DNA of 64,000 nucleotides, from assembly GCF_024204665.1 (NCBI RefSeq), contig NZ_CP100355.1:1593451-1657450 (forward strand). Reading direction: 5' to 3'. Every line of letters starts with the position of its first letter. Positions within the stretch are counted from its first letter, which is position 1. Position numbers and translations under genes: made by a program. This document shows positions 36,610 through 44,392 of this stretch, one piece after another. The notes beneath the pieces are model-generated. The model had not been told where the DNA came from and did no database searches. It was given only the letters and a program-made list of their open reading frames with translations. The stretch is from Natronosalvus rutilus. Lineage in GTDB: Archaea > Halobacteriota > Halobacteria > Halobacteriales > Natrialbaceae.

Positions 36610-37563
36610 ATGACGCGGTCCGTTACCGAACGCACACGACAGGAGTCACAGCGGACGAACAGCGGCCAGTGTCCGGATTGTGAGACGAACACGGTCGTGA
36701 GCGATCCCGACCGCGGCGAGCTGATCTGCCGGGAGTGCGGCCTCGTTCTCAGCGAAGAACCTATCGATTACGGCCCCGAGTGGCGGGCGTTCAACGCGAA
36801 AGAACACGATCAGCTCTCTCGCGTCGGCGCCCCGCTCACCCAGTCGATGCACGACCGCGGACTCACGACGACCATCGACTGGCGCAATCGGGACGCGAAC
36901 GGTCACACGATGTCGGCCGACAAGCACGGACAGCTCCATCGGCTTCGCGTCTGGCAGGAACGCATCCGCACGAAGAACGCCGGCGAGCGCAACCTCAAAT
37001 ACGCCCTCTCCGAAATCGACCGCATGGTGAGCGCCCTCGGCCTCCCCAACTCGGTCAAAGAGACCGCCAGCGTGATCTATCGGCGGGCACTCGACCGGGA
37101 CCTCATCCGCGGGCGCTCCATCGAGGGAGTCGCAACGAGCGCCCTCTACACCGCCTGCCGGGAAGAGGGTATTCCACGGAGTCTCGAGGAGGTGACGGCC
37201 GTCTCGCGGGTCGATCAGCGCGAGATCGGACGGACCTATCGCTACATCGCCGACGAACTGAACATCAACCTCGAGCCGACGAACCCACGCCAGTTCGTCC
37301 CCAGATTCTGTTCCGAACTCGGCGTCGGCAAGGACGTCGAGTCGAAGGCGGTCGAGATCATCGACGCGACGACCGACCAGGGACTGCACTCCGGGAAGTC
37401 ACCGACCGGGTTCGCCGCCGCGGCCATCTACGCCGCCGGACTCCTGTGTAACGAAACGATCCCCCAGCGAGCGGTCGCGGAGACGGCCCAGACGACCGTC
37501 GTCACCGTCAGGAACCGCTACCGGGAGCAACTCGACGCGATCGATCAGAGCGTCGAAGCCTAG
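36610..37563 (+). CDS. tfb: Transcription initiation factor B (TFIIB)
   Basis: The 317-residue factor has a zinc ribbon with Cys21-x2-Cys24 and Cys40-x2-Cys43 (CPDCE, CRECG), a B-finger/linker, and two cyclin-like repeats starting near residues 125 and 220 (YALSEIDRMVSALGLPNSV, then FVPRFCSELGVGKDVES). It recruits RNA polymerase to TBP/TATA and recognises the BRE. Haloarchaea carry several TFBs, so this is one paralog. ATG 36610 has a TATA-like box 29 nt upstream; the open frame further upstream is not family-like. Confidence 0.96.
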   Translation: MTRSVTERTRQESQRTNSGQCPDCETNTVVSDPDRGELICRECGLVLSEEPIDYGPEWRAFNAKEHDQLSRVGAPLTQSMHDRGLTTTIDWRNRDANGHTMSADKHGQLHRLRVWQERIRTKNAGERNLKYALSEIDRMVSALGLPNSVKETASVIYRRALDRDLIRGRSIEGVATSALYTACREEGIPRSLEEVTAVSRVDQREIGRTYRYIADELNINLEPTNPRQFVPRFCSELGVGKDVESKAVEIIDATTDQGLHSGKSPTGFAAAAIYAAGLLCNETIPQRAVAETAQTTVVTVRNRYREQLDAIDQSVEA

Positions 37564-37685
37564 TCGTAGCGTTCGCGTCAGTACTCGAGCGGGCTTGTTC
37601 CGGTTCTGAAGCGGCCTGAAGACAGTTTGAAGCGACCTGAAGACACAGCGATCACGAGTTTTCGTCGACGCGACCACGCTGCATT

Positions 37686-37862
37686 TCACATGATCGAGCG
37701 TTCCTCCCCGCTGTAGACGTCCTCGTCGAGCAGCGCGTGGAGGGACTGGTACGGGACGAACGCGACGAATGCGTCGTCCTCGTCGAACAACTCGACGCCC
37801 GTGTCGGTGTGTTCGTAGCGCGCACAGATGATCTGGCCTTCGGGCAGGATCGCGCGATACAT
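37686..37862 (-). CDS. Small conserved acidic protein (58 aa)
   Basis: The ATG at 37862 gives a 58-residue protein beginning MYRAILPEGQIICARYEHTDTGVELFDEDDAF and ending with an acidic C-terminal segment and ERSIM. It looks like one compact beta-rich domain. Longer in-frame starts (37943) add a basic segment that is less credible. It is divergent from the helicase gene. Function unknown. Confidence 0.6.
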   Translation of the reverse strand: MYRAILPEGQIICARYEHTDTGVELFDEDDAFVAFVPYQSLHALLDEDVYSGEERSIM

Positions 37863-38094
37863 GACTTCGAATACGCCAGCACGCGGTAAAGCCGTTTGCC
37901 TCGACCGCTGAAACACCACAATCATTATGTCGCCGTGTGCCAAAATTTTCGCTGGCGCATACCACCAACACCACCACCTACCGCTGTGCGCCCGGCTGCC
38001 ACTGCAGCCGTTTTGTGCGGCTACGGACCACCCTCACCTCGAGCGACGGCGCTCGAGCGAAATCGGTTTATCGCCGAGTCCGGTAGCCTATCCA

Positions 38095-40029
38095 GTGACC
38101 GACGACGCCGACGACGCCGACGACGCCAACGACGCTCACGACTCCACCGGCGGGGATGGAGTGACGGACCCCGATGACGCCCACCCGCCCCTCTCGCTCT
38201 CGGCGTTCCACGACGCCTGCCAGCGGGCCGGCCGCCCGCTGCTCACCGCTTCCGAACTCGCCAGACACCTCGAGCGACCCCACAGCGAGGTGACCGACGA
38301 CCTTGAGGCGCTCGCGGAGCGGGGCGACCTCGAACACCTGGCCGTCTCCAGGGACCCCGTGGTCTGGTTCCCGGCCGAACTCGAGGACCTGACCGAACGC
38401 GAGCGGGTAGTCGTCTTCCCGAAGCGCCGCGAGATTATCGTCGACCGCCCCGATCAGTTCACCCGCGCACAGCTCTCACAGTTCGCTCACCTCGCGGACG
38501 GCAACGGCGAGAGCGGCTACCGGTACGTCGTCCGTCCGGAGGACGTCTGGCAGGCCCCGCACGACTCGTTTGACGGCCTCCAGCGAACGATGCGACAGGC
38601 CCTGGGCCAGCGCTCGGACGCGCTCGAGTCCTGGGTCGAGAGCCAGTGGGATCGTGCCCGCCAGTTTCGGCTCGTCACCCACCCCGACGACTACACCGTG
38701 CTCGAGGCGCAGAGCGCGGAGATCATGGGCAACGTCGCCCGACAGAAACTCGACGAAGAGCACGTCCACGCGCCGATTTCCGACACCGAAGACTGGGTCC
38801 GCGAGGGATCGGAGGCGGCCATCAAACGGATCCTCTACGAGGCGGGCTACCCCGTTCGAGACGACCGCAACCTCGAGTCAGGGGACGCCCTCGAGGTCGG
38901 ACTCGAGGTCTCCCTGCGGGAGTACCAGCGGACGTGGGTGGATCGCTTCCTCGAGGCCGGATCCGGCGTCTTCGTCGGCCCGCCCGGCAGCGGCAAGACC
39001 ATCGCTGCGATCGCGACGATGGAGGAAGTCGGCGGCGAGACCCTCGTGCTGGTTCCCAGCCGCGACCTCGCTCGCCAGTGGGCCGAGACGGTGCTCGACG
39101 TCACGAGTCTGGAACCCGAGCAGGTCGGCCAGTACCACGGCGGCCGCAAGGAGATTCGTCCCATTACGATCGCGACCTACCAGATCGCCGGGATGGACCG
39201 CCACCGCTCGCTCTTCGACGATCGCGAGTGGGGGCTGGTGGTGTTCGACGAGTGCCAGCACGTCCCCTCGGACGTCTACCGCCGGAGCACGCACCTGCAG
39301 TCGCGCCACCGCCTCGGCCTCTCGGCCTCGCCGCTCCGGGAGGACGACCGCGCCGCGGACATCTTCACGCTGATCGGACCACCGATCGGCACCGACTGGG
39401 AGGCGCTGTTCGAGGCCGGCTTCGTCGCCGAACCCGAACTCGAGATCCGGTACGTGCCGTGGGGTGACGACGAACACCAAAACGCGTACGGGTCGGCGGA
39501 GGGACGTGAGCGCTACCAGCTAGCGGCGACGAACCCCGGCAAGGTCGCCGAGGTGCGCTACCTTCTGGCGTCGCATCCAGGTGCCCGCGCGCTCGTCTTC
39601 GTGGACTACCTCGAGCAGGGCCGGGATCTCGCGGCGGCGCTCGACGCCCCCTTTCTCAGCGGCGAGACGCCCCACCTCGAGCGCCAGCGGCTCCTGGACT
39701 CGTTCCGCCACGACGAGATCGACACGCTCGTGCTCTCGCGGGTCGGCGACGAAGGGATCGACCTGCCGAGCGCCGATCTCGCCATCGTCGCGTCGGGGCT
39801 CGGTGGCTCGCGGCGACAGGGCACCCAGCGAGCGGGCCGGACGATGCGTCCCGCCGGGGGCGCACTGATGTACGTGCTGGCGACCCGCGGAACGCGAGAG
39901 GAGGAGTTCGCCCGCCGCCAGCTGCAGCACCTCGGCCGGCAGGGGCTGACGGTTCGCGAGGAATCGGTCGAGCGCGATCTCGAGACGGAGACGGAGTCCG
40001 ATACCTCGTCTGAAGCCGCCGACGAATAG
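38095..40029 (+). CDS. XPB/Rad25-type DNA helicase
   Basis: The 644-residue superfamily 2 helicase starts at GTG 38095, with a TATA-like GGTTTAT about 28 nt upstream. The N-terminus is an Asp/Ala repeat, followed by a winged-helix and XPB-like damage-recognition region. The helicase core has Walker A GPPGSGKT (Lys301), motif II DECQH (near residue 385) and motif VI QRAGRTMRP (about residues 578-586). XPB-type proteins act in nucleotide excision repair and opening of DNA. The acidic C-terminus ends ETESDTSSEAADE. Confidence 0.92.
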   Translation: MTDDADDADDANDAHDSTGGDGVTDPDDAHPPLSLSAFHDACQRAGRPLLTASELARHLERPHSEVTDDLEALAERGDLEHLAVSRDPVVWFPAELEDLTERERVVVFPKRREIIVDRPDQFTRAQLSQFAHLADGNGESGYRYVVRPEDVWQAPHDSFDGLQRTMRQALGQRSDALESWVESQWDRARQFRLVTHPDDYTVLEAQSAEIMGNVARQKLDEEHVHAPISDTEDWVREGSEAAIKRILYEAGYPVRDDRNLESGDALEVGLEVSLREYQRTWVDRFLEAGSGVFVGPPGSGKTIAAIATMEEVGGETLVLVPSRDLARQWAETVLDVTSLEPEQVGQYHGGRKEIRPITIATYQIAGMDRHRSLFDDREWGLVVFDECQHVPSDVYRRSTHLQSRHRLGLSASPLREDDRAADIFTLIGPPIGTDWEALFEAGFVAEPELEIRYVPWGDDEHQNAYGSAEGRERYQLAATNPGKVAEVRYLLASHPGARALVFVDYLEQGRDLAAALDAPFLSGETPHLERQRLLDSFRHDEIDTLVLSRVGDEGIDLPSADLAIVASGLGGSRRQGTQRAGRTMRPAGGALMYVLATRGTREEEFARRQLQHLGRQGLTVREESVERDLETETESDTSSEAADE

Positions 40030-40091
40030 TTCTGACGGTGTCGTCGAGGACCAACGTCGCTCGAGTCTTCGATCGGCCGCTTCCGCTCACT

Positions 40092-40457
40092 CTACGCTCG
40101 AGGCGCCACCTGCAGGCCGACCTCCTCCTCCTCGGCGTCCGCCTCGAGGTCGCTTTCGGTCTCGAGTTCGACCTCGACGGTCGCCACCTCCTGGACGGTC
40201 ACGCCGACGCCCTCGTTCAGCTCGCGTCTCACGACGGCCAGGTCCTCGCCCCGGTCGCCCACAAGGACGAGTCGGGTCTCGAGGGTGACGGTCGTGTCGT
40301 TCAGGCCGGGCTCGAGGCCGCGGACGGTCGCGTCGTCGACGCGCTCGACGGCCGCGACTCGTTCGACGATTCGTGCGCCTGCGGTGACGAGGTCGCCGGT
40401 CGCGTTCACGGGAACGCGTACGGCGAGTTTCGCCACGACGGTCTGGTATCGTGCCAT
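40092..40457 (-). CDS. Conserved haloarchaeal protein of unknown function
   Basis: The ATG at 40457 gives 121 residues, MARYQTVVAKLAVRVPVNATGDLV and on, with alternating hydrophobic strands (TVRGLEPGLNDTTVTLETRLVLVGDRG) and an acidic tail. It looks like a small alpha-beta domain. The start codon follows a structured RNA region (40460-40548) by only 2 nt. I recognise no catalytic motif. It is convergent with the XPB-type helicase gene. Confidence 0.7.
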   Translation of the reverse strand: MARYQTVVAKLAVRVPVNATGDLVTAGARIVERVAAVERVDDATVRGLEPGLNDTTVTLETRLVLVGDRGEDLAVVRRELNEGVGVTVQEVATVEVELETESDLEADAEEEEVGLQVAPRA

Positions 40458-40459
40458 AG

Positions 40460-40548
40460 TCCCCCGCCGAGAGTCGAACTCGGGGGTGGGGCCGGCTCGT
40501 TCCGGTTGAGAACGAACCAGCGCCCGCGCGGTGTCCAACACCGGGGGA
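40460..40548 (-). other. tRNA-like cloverleaf fold in the leader of the 40092-40457 gene
   Basis: On the minus strand, 89 nt can fold as follows: a 7-bp outer stem TCCCCCG/CGGGGGA, a GTGT/ACAC hairpin, a 12-bp central hairpin with two wobble pairs, and a T-arm-like CCGAG-TTCGACT-CTCGG (40467-40483) with a box-B-like GTTCGACTC. A canonical D-loop GG and U33 are missing and the 5' base is U, so I do not call it a tRNA. An alternative simple hairpin also fits. Confidence 0.35.
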
Positions 40549-40656
40549 AACCGCGCGGTCCAGGCTCGCCGGCAGAACGGATGGGATCGACGGACCGACC
40601 TCGAGCAGGTGAGCAGGTCGGTAACGCGTACAAACCGTCCGGCCGGGAGAATGGAC

Positions 40657-40914
40657 CTACGCGGCGCGGACGGAGATTCCGTCGAGATTCGACGAAATCG
40701 GGGTCGGGTGACCGAGTGCCCGTCTACGACCCTTCAGTCCGGCAACGCCGGAAGTCCTGGCGACGCCATAGCGTCCGGAGACGCCGGTGACGCCCCAGCC
40801 AGCGACGTCGACACACCGACCGGCAGTGCCGGCGACGGCGTCGACGTCGGTGGCGACGCCCGCGTTGCCACTCATCGGGGCAAACGCGGGAATCGGGTGG
40901 GTCGTGGTGGTCAT
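40657..40914 (-). CDS. Possible small protein (85 aa), low confidence
   Basis: A minus-strand frame from ATG 40914 gives an 85-residue Gly/Val-rich protein (MTTTTHPIPAFAPMSGNAG and on) with a high GC third position. The promoter element GGGAAACGGTTAT at 40968-40980, identical to that of ilvB, predicts transcription starting near 40945, 30 nt before this ATG. The repetitive GACGCC-rich DNA also makes other frames open, and no family is recognised. Confidence 0.3.
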   Translation of the reverse strand: MTTTTHPIPAFAPMSGNAGVATDVDAVAGTAGRCVDVAGWGVTGVSGRYGVARTSGVAGLKGRRRALGHPTPISSNLDGISVRAA

Positions 40915-40967
40915 GGTCGGTCGCGATCTGTGACGATCGGCTATCCGATACATCTGGGGGGAGTGAC

Positions 40968-40980
40968 ATAACCGTTTCCC
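40968..40980 (-). promoter_or_regulatory. BRE/TATA element identical to the ilvB promoter
   Basis: The minus strand reads GGGAAACGGTTAT, the same 13 nt as at 12721-12733. It lies upstream of the minus-strand frame 40657-40914 and is probably a core promoter. Confidence 0.4.
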
Positions 40981-41103
40981 AGGGTTGTGGATCGTTCACA
41001 CCCATCAGGAACAGTGAGTGTCGCCCGAGGCGAACCTTCAAGGGAACCCGAGGGCAGTGTGAACTATGCAGCGTTCGCGCAGGCGAGACGGGGTGAGTAG
41101 ACG

Positions 41104-42969
41104 GTGAGCGAGACGCGGGAGGTGACGGTCGGCGAAGCGACCGACGGCACCGACGTGACGCTCCCCGTCGTCGAGTTGCTGACCGGTCGCGGGTTCGTCA
41201 CCGGGAAATCCGGATCGGGGAAGTCGAACACGGCGTCGGTGATCGCCGAGGAACTCCTCGAGGCCGGCTTTCCGCTGCTCATCGTCGACACCGACGGCGA
41301 GTACTACGGACTGAAAGAGGAGTACGAGATGCTCCACGCGGGCGCCGACGAGGAGTGTGACATCCAGATCGGTCCCGAACACGCCGAGCAGATGGCCTCG
41401 CTGGCGCTCGAGGAGAACGTTCCCGTCATCCTCGACGTCTCGGGCTACCTTGACGAGGAGGAGGCCGACGAACTCCTGCGAGAGACCGCCCGACAGCTGT
41501 TCGTCAAGGAGAAGAAACTGAAAAAGCCGTTCCTGCTGGTGGTCGAAGAGGTCCACGAGTACATCCCCGAGGGCGGTGGCCTCGGCGAGACCGGCCGACT
41601 GCTGATCAAGATCGGTAAGCGCGGGCGCAAGCACGGGCTGGGCATCCTGGGGATCAGCCAGCGCCCCGCCGACGTCAAGAAGGACTTCATCACGCAGGCG
41701 AACTGGCTCGTCTGGCACCGACTCACCTGGGAGAACGACACCAACGTCGTCGGACGGATCATCGACTCGAAGTACGCCGAGCTGGTCTCGGAACTCGACG
41801 ACGGCCAGGCGTTCATCCAGACCGACTGGATGGACGCAGGCGTCCGCAAGATTCAGTTCCGGCGCAAGCGCACCTTCGACGCCGGGGCGACCCCCGGCCT
41901 GGACGACTTCGAGCGTCCCGAACTCAAGTCCGTCTCCGACGCGCTCGTCGACGACCTCCAGACCATCTCCGAGCGTAAGGATCGCGAGGAGGACCGCATC
42001 GACGAACTCGAGAAGCGCCTCGACCGGAAAGATTCCAGGATCGAGACCCTCGAGGACGAACTCTCCTCGGCGCGAGACGTCTCAGAGGCCGCCCGGCAGA
42101 TGGCCGACGCGCTCTCCCAGGCCGAACCCGTCCAGACGACGTTTCCAGAGACGGGCGGCGACATGCGCCGACTGCACGACGAACTGGTCGACCTCGAGGA
42201 ACGGATCGAGGAACTCGAAGCCGAGCGCAATGAACTCGAAGCGAAGAACGACGACCTCCGCGAGCGACTCGCGGCACGTGAACGGGAACTCGAGAACCGA
42301 GACGACGACTTCGAGCGTCTCGAGGCCGAGAACGACGAGCTTCGCGAGCGCTGTCGCGAACTCGAGTTGTGGCTCGAGCCCGCGGATTCGGGTGGCGAAG
42401 GGGTAGTAGACGGCGGTGCCAACGAGGGGGCGACAGTCGACGGTGACGGAAACGTTGCCGAGAAGGTGGAATCGGAAGCGGAGGAGGGAGAAGAGACGCC
42501 GATCCTCCACGCCGACGGCGACGACCTCACGTTCGGCTACACGCCCGTCGCCGACGCGAGCGAGGACGACATCCTCGAGACCGGTGCGGCTGACGACCCC
42601 GCGACGGGACCGATCGACCTCGACATGATGATCCCCGACGAGCGCGACACCATCGAGGACCTGCTGGCCCTCGAGGAGATTTCGACTCGCGTCACGGCGG
42701 CCTGCGACGACTCCCGGTGTGACGAACCGACCGCTCGGCGCGTCATCGAGACGGTCGCCATCGACGGACCGCTCTCGACGACCGCGACGGCGGAGTCGGT
42801 CGGCCGCTCGCCCGTCGCCGTCCAGAGCCTCCTCTCGGAACTCCGAACCCGCGACGTCGTCGACCGCCGGGCAGACGGGACTTACGCCCTCGAGCCAGGA
42901 CTGCTCGACGCACTCGACAGGGAATCCGCGGTCGACAGAGAGTCCGCACTCGAAGCGGACGCCGAGTGA
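41104..42969 (+). CDS. HerA-type ATPase with coiled coil and winged-helix tail
   Basis: The 621-residue protein from GTG 41104 has an N-terminal HerA/FtsK-like ATPase: Walker A GKSGSGKS (residues 34-41), Walker B LLVVEEVHEY (near 144-153), then ISQRPADVKKDF. A long charged coiled coil spans about residues 285-425. The C-terminal ~90 residues look like a winged helix (GPLSTTATAESVGRSPVAVQSLLSELRTRDVVDRR). HerA pumps DNA with NurA during end resection, but neither NurA nor Mre11/Rad50 is adjacent, so this may be a stand-alone HerA relative. Confidence 0.85.
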   Translation: MSETREVTVGEATDGTDVTLPVVELLTGRGFVTGKSGSGKSNTASVIAEELLEAGFPLLIVDTDGEYYGLKEEYEMLHAGADEECDIQIGPEHAEQMASLALEENVPVILDVSGYLDEEEADELLRETARQLFVKEKKLKKPFLLVVEEVHEYIPEGGGLGETGRLLIKIGKRGRKHGLGILGISQRPADVKKDFITQANWLVWHRLTWENDTNVVGRIIDSKYAELVSELDDGQAFIQTDWMDAGVRKIQFRRKRTFDAGATPGLDDFERPELKSVSDALVDDLQTISERKDREEDRIDELEKRLDRKDSRIETLEDELSSARDVSEAARQMADALSQAEPVQTTFPETGGDMRRLHDELVDLEERIEELEAERNELEAKNDDLRERLAARERELENRDDDFERLEAENDELRERCRELELWLEPADSGGEGVVDGGANEGATVDGDGNVAEKVESEAEEGEETPILHADGDDLTFGYTPVADASEDDILETGAADDPATGPIDLDMMIPDERDTIEDLLALEEISTRVTAACDDSRCDEPTARRVIETVAIDGPLSTTATAESVGRSPVAVQSLLSELRTRDVVDRRADGTYALEPGLLDALDRESAVDRESALEADAE

Positions 42970-43094
42970 GCGGCGTCGTCGACTGGTCCAGCGGTTGTGG
43001 TGCGCAAATGGCTATAGAACGTATAGTTTGTGTTGCTCGAGAATCACAACCACACATCCGGGAGTGTTTTTAAAAATCGGGGAGTGATCGTCGT

Positions 43095-44240
43095 ATGAAC
43101 GACAGCGACGTGAATGTCGACGGCGACGAGGACGACGTAGACACCGGCGGCGACGTGGACATCGACGTCGACCGACTCAAGTCCGTCCTCGCCGCCGAAC
43201 TGGGGACGAGCATGACCGGACTCAAGGTCGTTGACGACGGCCTCAATCTGATTCTCGAGGTGTCGACCGACGACGCCAGCGGCCCGTACGTGCTGCGAAA
43301 GCCGAACAAGTTGCGAGATGCAAGCTACATGAACGACCTGCGACGGGAGTACGCGGTGATGGAGCGGCTTCGCGAAACTGCGATACCGGCGCCGGCTCCC
43401 ATTCTGTACGGCGATGACGAATCGATCTTCGGCGATCCGTTCTACCTGATGACTGCACTCGAGGGCGAACCGATTCCCCTCGGCGAGGACCTCCCCGAGC
43501 GCTTTCGGACGCCGCAGTCACGAGAACGGGTGGCTGCACGACTCGTCGAGACGCTCGCCGACGTTCACGTGGTCGACCCAGAGCCGTTCGCGGACGTCTG
43601 TCACTGCTTGACGCCGCGGGCCCGCGTCGACCGCGCCGTGGAACGACTCGAGGAGACGGTCCAGGTGACGGGTCACGAGGTGCCGACGCTCCGGTCAGTT
43701 GCCGGGTGGCTTCAGGAACACGCGCCGACGGAGACGAGGACGACGCTCGTCCACGGCGACTTCAGACCAGGAAACGTGCTCTTCGCTGGCACAGACCGAC
43801 CCGAAATCACCGGCGTCCTCGACTGGGAAACGGCCGCGCTCGGCGACCCGCTGATCGACCTCGGCTACCTGCTGCTCCGGTGGCGAGACGCGAACGACTG
43901 GCGACCGTCGCTCGAGGCGCTCGAGGCGCGACACGGGTACGAACACGAGGGCGCGCTCCAACAATTACGGGAGCAAAACGAGCGCGGCCTCAGCCCGTTC
44001 ACGGCGAAACCCGGGAGCCCCAGTCGGTGGGACCTGGTCGCTCGCTACGAAGCGGCGACGGGATTCACGTTGGAGCACGAGCGGTTCTATCGGGCGCTCG
44101 CGGCGTTCTCGCTCGCGGTCGTGTGGGAGGACCTCCATCGAGACCGACTCGAGGTCGGGGATGCGTCGGATTGGGAGCCATACGTCGAGTACGCGTCGCT
44201 GATGGCGGACGGTATTGTCGGCGGCGAGTTCCCGCTGTAG
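43095..44240 (+). CDS. Aminoglycoside-phosphotransferase-fold kinase
   Basis: The 381-residue protein has the APH/choline-kinase fold. The catalytic loop reads HGDFRPGNVLF and the metal-binding loop GVLDWETAALGDPLIDLGY, both intact. The N-terminus has a 24-residue Asp/Gly/Val stretch, then a nucleotide-binding region (GLKVVDDGLNLILEV, YVLRKPNKL). Such proteins in haloarchaea resemble the ACAD10-type acyl kinases and small-molecule kinases; the substrate is unknown. The TATA-like TTTTTAAAAA about 25 nt upstream fits a leaderless mRNA. Confidence 0.85.
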   Translation: MNDSDVNVDGDEDDVDTGGDVDIDVDRLKSVLAAELGTSMTGLKVVDDGLNLILEVSTDDASGPYVLRKPNKLRDASYMNDLRREYAVMERLRETAIPAPAPILYGDDESIFGDPFYLMTALEGEPIPLGEDLPERFRTPQSRERVAARLVETLADVHVVDPEPFADVCHCLTPRARVDRAVERLEETVQVTGHEVPTLRSVAGWLQEHAPTETRTTLVHGDFRPGNVLFAGTDRPEITGVLDWETAALGDPLIDLGYLLLRWRDANDWRPSLEALEARHGYEHEGALQQLREQNERGLSPFTAKPGSPSRWDLVARYEAATGFTLEHERFYRALAAFSLAVVWEDLHRDRLEVGDASDWEPYVEYASLMADGIVGGEFPL

Positions 44241-44392
44241 CGACGTCGACACTCTCGAATTCTCAAGAAACCGCCGGTATCGCGGGTTACGGGTAGCAGG
44301 TACCGGTTCGAGGATGAAGGTCGACCGTAGACGGCGTGGCGAGCGGCAAGGCCGACGCGAAGACAGGCGCGATAACCGACCGCGACGAACGA

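Noticed and set aside
40460-40548. Calling a functional tRNA gene on the minus strand
   Set aside because: The T-arm and outer stem look right, but the D-loop, U33 and 5' base are wrong, and an ordinary hairpin explains part of the fold. Kept as a finding only.
40531-40971. 146-residue plus-strand frame over the tRNA-like and GACGCC-rich region
   Set aside because: It has repetitive, Arg/Gly-rich composition driven by GC bias and no homolog-like segment; the minus-strand frame from 40914 has better codon use.
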